From: Seiridium cupressi
Taxonomy: Eukaryota; Ascomycota; Sordariomycetes; Amphisphaeriales; Sporocadaceae
Assembly: GCA_036674765.1 (NCBI GenBank)
Contig: JARVKI010000100.1
Coordinates: forward strand, 1 to 64,000
Direction: 5' to 3'
Length of the DNA: 64,000 nucleotides
The notes beneath the pieces were generated by a model, which made no database searches, was not told the DNA's origin, and saw nothing but the letters and a program-made list of their open reading frames with translations. Shown here one piece after another: positions 55,993-64,000 of the stretch (its first letter is position 1; every line of letters begins with the position of its first letter). The position numbers and the translations under genes were made by a program.

Positions 55993-57718
55993 TGCGATAC
56001 CCTTTACATTATACCAATTCAAGCATCTTAGTTTTGAAGCGAAACCTTGGGATAAGAATCATGAGATTAGGACGGACGTTTGATGATATATGGAACCTCG
56101 ATAAATGTGTATAAATTCGAAAAGCCTATCGGCTAAGTGTGAGAGTAATGTTAGAGGAGGTTCGATTCACATATGTGACTAATGATGGTCGTCGTTAAAT
56201 TGTCTTGGCTTGTTTAGCCCATGAAGTGAAAAGGATTGAGGGACTTTTCGGGCATTTAGTGCTTCCAGATGTCCTTTCATTCCACTGCTAAGGTCACTGG
56301 ATACCTATTGCCAATCGCACCAACGATGACTGGAGCAGACCCGCAAGTAACAGTTTCGTTGCTTGCATACTGAAGTCATTGGTTGGTAGGCTGAACGGGG
56401 GTTAGTAATGATGGGAGTTGCAAACATGAAATGCTACTCAGATGTTGTCGAAAGGGAGGACCGAGAAGCCTTTAATATTCAACAAGGTGTGGACTAAAAG
56501 CGCTATGATAGGAGCTAATAAGGTAGCGCTCAGGTAGAGGATTGCTCTGGTGAATAGGTCTGGTGAATAATTTAATCCTGCTCATGCAGCCTGTCAGATT
56601 TCAAGTGTTTGAGTTGCCTACAATCTATATCCCATGGCTGCAGTCTAAGAAAGCTCAGAAAGCCCGGGTTGCAAGAACCCTACCGGTCATCGCGACCCAT
56701 TCGATGTTCTTCCTCGGCCGCCGTATCATCCAATCTATCGTGTAGACAATCGATCTGGCACGGAAGAGGATTCCGAACATGTCCATCTGGCAGTCTCCTG
56801 ATCAGGTGTGGCTTGGGTTAGTAAGACGATGCATCTGGGGTCTGTATGGGGAGCCGTGAGACAATGAACGAATTACCCCTTCGGTGGGAGCAATACTATG
56901 TTGCATCAGACTTGTTGGCTCAAATCCAGCCCCCGGCTGCAGGGTGGTCATTCAAGCAGGTATGGGCAGTTAAAGACCAACATGTCGGCTAAGTCATATA
57001 AATGAAGTTGGCCGGCCCGAGGCCGCGGCCGTGCATGCATGAGACCCGTTTCCTCCCCCAAGTCGATCCGAAGCACGACAAACGCGGCGGCCACGGGGGC
57101 GGCCGGCAGCGATGTGTACATGATGCAGGGTGATCTATCAACGAAGCAGGGGCGAGTCAGGTACATACAGAGCACTTTGCGGGGTTCCTTAGGGGGCTGC
57201 TTGGGTCCGGGGCCCAGTGAGGCCAGTCATTGGGGCCCTTCTGCTGTGACGTTCTGGAGGATGAAGACCCAAATCTCACGTCACATCTACTGATTGGGCA
57301 ATCCGGCTGATGATGCTCGATGATGATTGGTCAGTTGGGGGGTTTAACCGCCCAACCCTCGACCGCTGCTTCTGGTTACACAACCCCATTGGTGTGCTAA
57401 ATAATTTGGGTCCGAGACTTCGTCACATCCCCTTTGCGAGTAGGAACTTTGGGAATGCTTAGCCATTATGTGATGCTCCGGTGCAAGAGTGAATGCGGTC
57501 AAGTGGCCGATGTCACGAGGCCGGAAGAAGGTTAGTGGACCTGTGATGTGATTGTCAAGTACATTGTTGGGGGGGGGCATATCGTGAATCGCGGTCGGTG
57601 ATTTTCTCCTTATAAAAGCGACAGTTCCATGTTGGGTACATTATGGGCATTCTGTTTGAGTGTCGTGAATAATTAGTCTTATCGACAATCCACGAAATAT
57701 CATTTAACAACCGACAAG
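55993..57718. other. Intergenic, striatin 3' flank to secreted-protein promoter
   Basis: 1.7 kb without a supported gene. The final 200 bp contain an 8-base G run (about 57571) and a TATA box (57611-57618). Confidence 0.45.
57611..57618 (+). promoter_or_regulatory. TATA box of secreted cysteine-rich protein
   Basis: TATAAAAG lies 108 bp before the ATG, a normal distance for an inducible fungal gene. Confidence 0.6.
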
Positions 57719-58249
57719 ATGCGTCTCTCTACAACAGTATTTGCAGCCATACTGCAGCTAGCGAATATATGCTCGGCAACTCCTCTCCTCACACCTCGAG
57801 CCTCTGGGCCAGCGTGCTCGTTCATAGATAGCGTTGGTACAATCAGCTGCCCAGGTGGCTGCTGCGGCTGGTCCCTCGCCGGCAGCTCATCGCCCTTCTG
57901 TGATGCCAGCACCGTAAGCACGCTGACACTGACCAACAAACCAAGTAGTTGGGTGTCTTCATGCAGCACTCTCAAGTCAGATACGGCAACTCAGAATAAG
58001 AACTACATCCTCACGGAATTTCAGCAAAACACGTGGCACGCAATTGTGTCAAATGATGGGTGTCGGTTTGAGGTCAACATCAGCGACCCAGAGGATTCGA
58101 ACGACCCCATTCGCATGGCGGCTGGCGATATCGGAACGTTTTTGGACTCGGGGGTTTCAGCAAGTCAGAGTGGTAACTATGGTACGACGGGATCAACAAG
58201 CTGTTATTCGTACCATCTGCAATGGAGGATGGTACCACCTGGAAACTAG
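57719..58249 (+). CDS. Small secreted cysteine-rich protein
   Basis: Intronless gene of 176 residues. The N-terminus RLSTTVFAAILQLANICSA is a clear signal peptide, followed by a possible Kex2-type site (TPRA). The mature part has eight cysteines, including a GGCCGW motif, and one NIS glycosylation site. It ends with a compact C-terminal region (SCYSYHLQWRMVPPGN). No catalytic motif is visible. Size, signal peptide and even cysteine number fit the broad class of fungal small secreted proteins, which includes effectors and wall proteins, but I do not recognise a family and claim no function. A TATA box stands 108 bp upstream. It stands alone between 1.5-kb and 0.9-kb intergenic stretches. Confidence 0.75.
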   Translation: MRLSTTVFAAILQLANICSATPLLTPRASGPACSFIDSVGTISCPGGCCGWSLAGSSSPFCDASTVSTLTLTNKPSSWVSSCSTLKSDTATQNKNYILTEFQQNTWHAIVSNDGCRFEVNISDPEDSNDPIRMAAGDIGTFLDSGVSASQSGNYGTTGSTSCYSYHLQWRMVPPGN

Positions 58250-59148
58250 CAGGGATCAATAAAATCCATGGACACTGTCCTTGTAGACTGTCTCTGGAAC
58301 TGCCAACCTTTGAGTTAGGGGCAAAAACTCATCAATTCACTAGGGCTAAGAGGCAGAGCATCAAGCTAAAGATTGCTCATATTCACGTATGCAGGTCTAG
58401 AAGCGGTCTATTCAAAACAATAGCCATGTTCCCAAATAAATCAAGATAGATCAGCTTCTGTCCTTTTTGCTATGTCTTTTTGTTTCCCTCAGGACTACAT
58501 AAGGTTATTTATCTGTAGCTTTATAGTCGCGGTCGGAGTTAACACTAGGATTTCAGCTGATATTTGGCCTCCCTGCACCTCAGTGAACCTTGGATATATA
58601 TATCCTAGCAATCGAATCGATTGCATTGATGTGAATAGCCCTGGGGTAGGTTTACGTGTTTCTTTGTGATCGGATTTTCAGGGTTTCACCTGTTGTCATC
58701 CCGGGAGGACTTTTTCCTGAAACCTCCCCGTCAAGCGTGAGAAAGTATTCGTCCAATACGCATAAGTAATATGAATCATACAATATCTTCTTGAGAGGTA
58801 ACAGGCCAGATCTGAATATATTATACCAGCATGGAGCACACGTGGGCAACAGAGCCAGAGAATCGTGCCACGTGGATCTTATAGGACCCCTTTCTCATGT
58901 CTCTTGAAGTCATCAAAATGTTATAGGTCTTAGAATATGTGAGGTTGTCAGAATCATTTCCTGTATCAGTCAAAAGCTGCAACGCATCTAGTTTATGACC
59001 GAAACAGTGGATGAAAGCGTATGACCTCCATAAAAGGGCGTTTTGACCATCGTGCTATCTGGAATCTGTTCATCAATTGTATTCTAGTTCGCGATCTTCC
59101 ACGATTGTTAGTCACATTCTTGATAGCATTGTAACGTCCTCAAAAAGC
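58250..59148. other. Intergenic, secreted protein to OTT_1508-like gene
   Basis: No gene supported. AT-rich; a CATAAAAG at about 59029 lies 113 bp before the next start and may act as a TATA element. Confidence 0.45.
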
Positions 59149-60618
59149 ATGGATTCCTCCGAAGAACCTGTTACCCATGTCCGAGATCCCAGACTGGATG
59201 ATAATGGACTGTTGAGTCAATCATTCGAGACCCACCCCGAATCGTTCCATGCCAAGGCGTTGCTGCTATATCATAGCGATAAACAGCAGAGTGAGTATAG
59301 CAATCTGATGCGCTCGTTCAAGGTCGTTGGCAACGAATGTTCTACCACACCCGACGACTCTACGGTCCTTGAAGCAACAGAGAGCAAGCAAAACATTCGT
59401 GATTTCTTATATCATTGCTCACTTGTTTTCTCGCGTAGCCGCAAGTGCTCACGGAAACCATTCAAGTCAGCCAGCGAGGTAACGGCGACCGCATTGCACC
59501 GAATGGGTCAAGGCCCAGATGCCTATGAGTATGTGCTTTACGTGGCAAAGAACATAAACCAGTCAAGTGAGAGTGCCGTTGGCAATAAAGCGCGTACGAA
59601 AGACGTCGAGTTCACTGGACAATTGGAACGGATCATGAAAAGTCGCCCAATAACATCCGATGAATGTCAGGATAAACTCTGGAATCTGATCCTTGATCAT
59701 ACCAAGCAGCGTGTCAATTCATACGTGAAGGATTGTGAGGACTCCCAACCTGAACTGGGAACATACATACATGAAATGGGAAGTTACATACAGAACACTG
59801 CCGAATCCGAATTTTCCAGCTTTCTCGAAGATCTAGACGCAACGCTCGAAATAATTGGACAGCGTAATTCAACACAAAAGAAAAAAGTCATGGAAGCCCT
59901 AAAGTACCAACGCAAGCACTGTGCCCCTTTCAAATGCTTCCGATTTGAATTTGGCGACCCTAAACCACAACCATCTTGGGAGGCACTGGTCAAGGCTCTG
60001 GATAGTGTGCTCAATCTTGCCAAAATGGGTCAGGCCATAGACAGCATTACAACTTTCCATAAAGAGTGTATACAGCCCGACCATCGCAACTCTTTCAGGA
60101 TTAAGAGAGTTCCCGAGCCAACCAATCCATCTGGTGAAACTAATGTTAGAAGTATCAATGACATGTTGAGGTCTCACCGGCTTGACCCAATGCCAGATTG
60201 TCTTCAAGCCTCCAACATCGAGAGAACCTTACGGCATCCAGGAAAGCCTTACTTGAGACCACACTGCGAGATGCAGCTTTTCGATTATCTGGTGCGTGAT
60301 AAGCTCAAAAGCTCAGGGGAAATGTTCGACTATATTGGATTCACGAAATTACCATGTCTCTTCTGCCATGCAGTAATTAAACATGCTACTCGTTTCGAGA
60401 TGGAAGAGTCCCATTGGAAAATTTGTCTTGGGTGGGTGGTGCCATGCACAATGGCGGAGGAATGTCTCGTAAAAAAAGTCGTATTGGGGTTGGATACCGC
60501 AATGCTCGCATCGATCCGTGAAAGCGTCACCCAAAACTCATGGGATCTGTGCAGACGTCGTGAAAGGAGGGAAAGTGCAAGATCTGGTGGAATAGCCTCA
60601 TCACATTGGACCGACTAG
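59149..60618 (+). CDS. OTT_1508-like cytidine-deaminase-fold protein
   Basis: Intronless, 489 residues from the first ATG (MDSSEEPVTH). The C-terminal third carries the deaminase zinc signature: RPHCEMQL (His372-x-Glu374) followed, 28 residues on, by LPCLFCHAV (Cys403-x-x-Cys406). This order and spacing, with GFTKLPCLFC, fit the fungal OTT_1508-like branch of the cytidine deaminase superfamily, whose members in fungi have no settled substrate. The first 350 residues are helical and charged and I cannot assign them. The ligands and the glutamate that activates water are all present, so the domain is probably active. No signal peptide or membrane segment. Related proteins are often patchily distributed, consistent with its place in a sparse accessory-looking block. 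Confidence 0.78.
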   Translation: MDSSEEPVTHVRDPRLDDNGLLSQSFETHPESFHAKALLLYHSDKQQSEYSNLMRSFKVVGNECSTTPDDSTVLEATESKQNIRDFLYHCSLVFSRSRKCSRKPFKSASEVTATALHRMGQGPDAYEYVLYVAKNINQSSESAVGNKARTKDVEFTGQLERIMKSRPITSDECQDKLWNLILDHTKQRVNSYVKDCEDSQPELGTYIHEMGSYIQNTAESEFSSFLEDLDATLEIIGQRNSTQKKKVMEALKYQRKHCAPFKCFRFEFGDPKPQPSWEALVKALDSVLNLAKMGQAIDSITTFHKECIQPDHRNSFRIKRVPEPTNPSGETNVRSINDMLRSHRLDPMPDCLQASNIERTLRHPGKPYLRPHCEMQLFDYLVRDKLKSSGEMFDYIGFTKLPCLFCHAVIKHATRFEMEESHWKICLGWVVPCTMAEECLVKKVVLGLDTAMLASIRESVTQNSWDLCRRRERRESARSGGIASSHWTD

Positions 60619-61176
60619 CAGCTTATTACTATGGCATTGTAGGGGTGGACTAGGCAGGAGAACAAAAGAATTCCGGGAATTAAAGTTAAATAATGCAAAG
60701 AAAGACCTGAAAGTGTATCACGTGTCTCACACCAAAATAGATGATGTACAATGATATGTGGACCCACGACCTCTCATTCTAAAGCCAAGCCTGTCTGGCT
60801 ATATATCGTAGAGTTTGGTGTCAAAAGTGTAGGTTGCAGGGGTCACAAAGAAAAAAAATGGGCAAGATGGAATGAACTGCGGGAAACAACATGAAAGTTC
60901 GGTACTTTTTGACATATTGGCGTTTAGGCCTCAATGATGCTTCTTCTACTCCCTCGCTAAACATAATGTTGAGATTCGAGCATAAGTCACGATGTGGTTT
61001 AGCTTGGGCATTTGTTCTTCGGGAACACCAGGCGAAACAGCAGCCAAATTGGCTTAAAGACGAGACCGAATGATCAATGGACTCTTGGGCTTCATGACTG
61101 ACATCAGGATAATTTTTTATGATTGTCCAATCGTATACCTACATCTGATCGATCGATACACTTAGATCGACGAATA
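60619..61176. other. Convergent 3' intergenic
   Basis: Presumed 3' UTRs of the deaminase and MOSC genes. A 60-codon plus-strand ORF (60891-61073) has no recognisable features. Confidence 0.45.
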
Positions 61177-62193
61177 TTAAAACCCCTTGATATATACATG
61201 ACTCTGAGTCGTCTCAACTACCTCCATCTTCATTCCGACTTTGACCGGTCCCTCGTTGCGCGGGCAACTTAGCATGCCGAAGCATGGTTTCCACTTAATG
61301 CCCTCGTCAATTCGCCTGTAACTGACAAGAGTATCCCAGGGTTCGTGTGCGTCCTTCTCAGCAGTATCTGGGTTCACGTTTGGAACCTGACATCGTGCAC
61401 AATGGGCTTGAACATCTATGTCGATGGCTGGTGGACCAGTAGTAATAAGTGTGCCTGAAGAAGATTCACCATTGATGATGCGGACCTGCTTCCAGTCATC
61501 CTCACTCCACGCCTTTTCGCTCTTGACGACAATATTAGGCCGAAAGCGCTCGATGGTGATCTCATTTGCGCCCTTCTCCTTGAGTCGCCCATTAAGTTCA
61601 TGAAGCGACGCTTCGTTGGCAATCAGTAGTGGAAGAACATCTGGGAAGTTGGTCGCCTCTTCACGTCCGAGCTGGCCAGGCGCTCCATTGCCACGCAGTA
61701 CACGCGGAGTTGGACCCTTGTACACCAACTTGACGTCCCGTTTGATGCAGTCTCGGATGAGGGCGTTGACCTCATCTCCGTACACCCAGCCGTCAGTCTC
61801 GATGCCCCAGATGTCTACCTTTTCACATTTCGTGTGAATCTCAAGCCAGTCTTTCGCTGGCCTGGCAGGGATGACTACCCGCTTTTCAGGGTGGTCCCTG
61901 ATGCTTATGACCAACTGCAGATCATCTTCTGAGCCCGCAGCGGTTGAGCCGGTGGCGCTGGCGAATGCAGTATCAATCAATGTAAGCTCTGAGATGTCAC
62001 GGATGGTAACAAATTTGTTGTCACCACCGACAAACATCCAATTTCGGTCGAGATCGAGCCCCTTTCTAGTGACATAGCTGGAGCGCACAGTAAAGCCGCG
62101 GCAAGACTTGATGGGATACACACGCAACTCGGACACGACCGCCGTGTCTTTGACGGACGGTGCGAAAGGATTCAGGCTTTGCAGATTGACCAT
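61177..62193 (-). CDS. MOSC-domain protein (mARC-like)
   Basis: Intronless, 338 residues. The N-terminal MOSC beta-barrel is seen in VVSELRVYPIKSCRGFTV, GLDLDRNWMFVGGDNKFVTIRD; the MOSC domain proper follows with NFPDVLPLLIANEASL, FRPNIVV and CARCQVPNVNPDTAEKD. The Cys before QVPNV matches the cysteine that holds molybdenum in mammalian mARC. The family reduces N-hydroxylated compounds with cytochrome b5 and its reductase, using a molybdenum cofactor. No transmembrane anchor or presequence is visible, unlike mammalian mARC. The start is the only ATG before the conserved barrel. Family is secure; the reaction is inferred. Confidence 0.9.
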   Translation of the reverse strand: MVNLQSLNPFAPSVKDTAVVSELRVYPIKSCRGFTVRSSYVTRKGLDLDRNWMFVGGDNKFVTIRDISELTLIDTAFASATGSTAAGSEDDLQLVISIRDHPEKRVVIPARPAKDWLEIHTKCEKVDIWGIETDGWVYGDEVNALIRDCIKRDVKLVYKGPTPRVLRGNGAPGQLGREEATNFPDVLPLLIANEASLHELNGRLKEKGANEITIERFRPNIVVKSEKAWSEDDWKQVRIINGESSSGTLITTGPPAIDIDVQAHCARCQVPNVNPDTAEKDAHEPWDTLVSYRRIDEGIKWKPCFGMLSCPRNEGPVKVGMKMEVVETTQSHVYIKGF

Positions 62194-64000
62194 GTTGTCG
62201 TATCTTGATTATGTCTGTTTGAAGGCAGTATAGGGGTTGATAGTTGGACTAATAGTAGGAGCACGGAGACATGGATGAAGAAACTTGATGAGTTGACGTC
62301 ATCAGCTTGTTGAGACCCGAGCCAAGCGGCAGTTCACCACCATCTGCAACGCGACGTTGAAATGCATCGCCGAAACCATAAAAAGCTGCCAAGCTGTAAA
62401 ATGAGTTTGGAATACAGAGATGAGAAAACTAATTTAAGCTGTTATCTTGGAGAAGATCTAAGATGATAAACTCCGATAGTGTGAGAGTACGACTTTGGCT
62501 ACCCATTCAGTGCCATTGTGTTGTACGGCATTCATCAAGACTAACTTGGATTCGGGCTCCAATAGTTTATTTAAACAGCTTCGTTCCATACTACAACTCA
62601 CTCGGCCGTCACAGCCAAGGCAATGGCTGATGATGGTTCCGCTCAAATGAGAAGGGAATGTGATCTGATAAAACATACCTAAAACATCAAAGTTTGTTCC
62701 GAGCTCGGGTGTTCGAACACAAATGATGACAGTTCGGGGGTTCGATTCTTTATCTGGACGATGCGATCACATCATTTCCCTAACACCCTAGTTAGACCAT
62801 TCAATGGTGCCGAGTCCAAGCAGTGGCAGGTCTTCGGCAGAACCTGGCATGGTGCAATTCTCCAGTCGCTTACTTCCGAGAATGCAACGATCGATCGATT
62901 GTCTCGCAGACGCAACACGCAATTTCTTGTACGTCCATCGCCGAGGGATCAACATTGAGAAGCTCTCTACGGACAAGCTTGAGAGATGTGACAGGTCCGA
63001 CTACGCCAGACTCGCAATTTGGCCGCTGCACAGCGCACGCTCCAATGCTTCTTTCGGGTGTTTGATTTGACAGCCAGCAGGGGAGCCCCTGAATGGAAAA
63101 GCTAGTAGGATCCTCCCCTGCAGAATTGTCCCCCCGCATCACGCTATCGTTTGTTCAATTTAATTTACCATCTCTTCCTTCTCTTTCTGAGCTACGATGT
63201 CGAGGGACCCTCCACTGTATCAGTCAGTTAATGTCCCGAAACTTACACGGACCTCAAAGCCCCAAGCACTGCTCGGTCCAACGCCGCTACATTTGCCATG
63301 TCCTAACTAGCAATAGAAACTACTGAAACACCTTTATCTATCTGCTCGCTCTATTTGTGCGGGATGGACATGCTAAGCGTCCACTTCACCCTCCCCGACG
63401 CGCCGCCGGTCGTTGGCACGTCTGTTTGCAGATTAGCGGCAGCGCGGCATTAGTGGACCAGCAGTTAGCGCGCTCGACGGGCTGCAGGAACCCTTGACTT
63501 TTTGACCAAAGCTGCCGATCCCATGCTCTTCACTTCTGCAGTAGGAGGCGGCAGACGGCTAGTCCAGCGAGATGCTAACCATGTCTTCCAGTGTCATTTT
63601 ACCATTGCCCATCCTGCAGCTAGACGGTCCAGATTTCGCCGAGCACTGCAAGATACTTTCCTTGCCCTTGAGGGGAGAGACTTCCCCTTGCCCCAGACGG
63701 CCGCGCTATTTGTCGTCAGTCGAGAGCCGGTGCTTCATTAAGACTAGGGAGCCTTTCCGTTTGCTGCTTCCCACGTCTGGGTTCAGCATGCAGCCTCAGC
63801 TGGTCCATTTCTTACCTTATCTGGGCCCTTCCCCAGTTCTTCCTGCCAGCTGAGCGGCTTACTTGCGGTTTTCTTTGGGTCCTTCTTGTTCGTATCTTGA
63901 TCTTCTCCAGCTGGTGTCCGTAGGCCGCTCATGGATGAGCTCCTTTAAGCTCTAGTTTTACGCTCTAGCTGCCGAAGTGAGCCTGCCTCGTACCAAAACC
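62194..64000. other. Right-end intergenic
   Basis: 1.8 kb with no supported gene. The left part is the MOSC promoter. Overlapping short ORFs on both strands at 62761-63142 and 63502-63853 lack family resemblance. The last 500 bp are C/T-rich and may be the leader of a gene beyond the window. Confidence 0.4.

Noticed and set aside
62725..62760. tRNA-like B-box (GGTTCGATTC)
   Set aside because: The flanking bases do not form a T-stem and no A-box or acceptor stem is found upstream.

Overview
The window is nuclear DNA of a filamentous ascomycete (Pezizomycotina). Genes are split by short introns (about 47-200 bp) with GTAAGT-like donors, CTAAC-type branch points and YAG acceptors. Both housekeeping and accessory families are typical of such fungi: a 78-kDa complex I subunit of Neurospora type, Byr4, striatin, a LaeA-like methyltransferase, a highly reducing polyketide synthase and a fungal OTT_1508-type deaminase. 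I cannot name the genus. Most exon structures below were rebuilt by hand by joining splice sites that keep the frame and restore family motifs.

Left arm (1-11300), core genes: a nuclear-looking unknown protein, mitochondrial HSP60, cofilin, a Get5/Ubl4-type ubiquitin-like protein (minus strand) and the rRNA methyltransferase Nop2. A gene-poor stretch follows (11301-14706).

Centre (14707-30022), accessory and probably a polyketide cluster: a LaeA-like methyltransferase (minus) and a nine-exon highly reducing PKS (plus) diverge from a 1-kb shared promoter. Downstream lie a secreted type-B carboxylesterase (plus) and a small alpha/beta hydrolase (minus). The PKS carries KS-AT-DH-MT-ER-KR-ACP with all catalytic motifs but no release domain, so one of the hydrolases is an obvious candidate for release or tailoring. 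No cluster transcription factor, transporter or P450 is visible in the window. A 243-bp MITE-like inverted-repeat element sits between the PKS and the esterase.

A second gene-poor stretch (30023-33497) holds a minisatellite and a probable dead small secreted-protein gene.

Right arm (33498-64000): an M6-like secreted metalloprotease, a PAP2 lipid phosphatase, Byr4 (septation GAP scaffold), XRCC4/Lif1 (end joining), an aldo-keto reductase, SelO/Fmp40 AMPylase, the complex I 75/78-kDa subunit, striatin (STRIPAK), a cysteine-rich small secreted protein, an OTT_1508-like deaminase and a MOSC-domain (mARC-like) protein. No rRNA, convincing tRNA, CRISPR or complete autonomous transposon was seen.

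Notable fine structure: two GC-AG introns (PAP2 and the LaeA-like gene), a 7-nt micro-exon in the LaeA-like gene, and an 11-nt micro-exon in cofilin whose start codon is alone on its exon.
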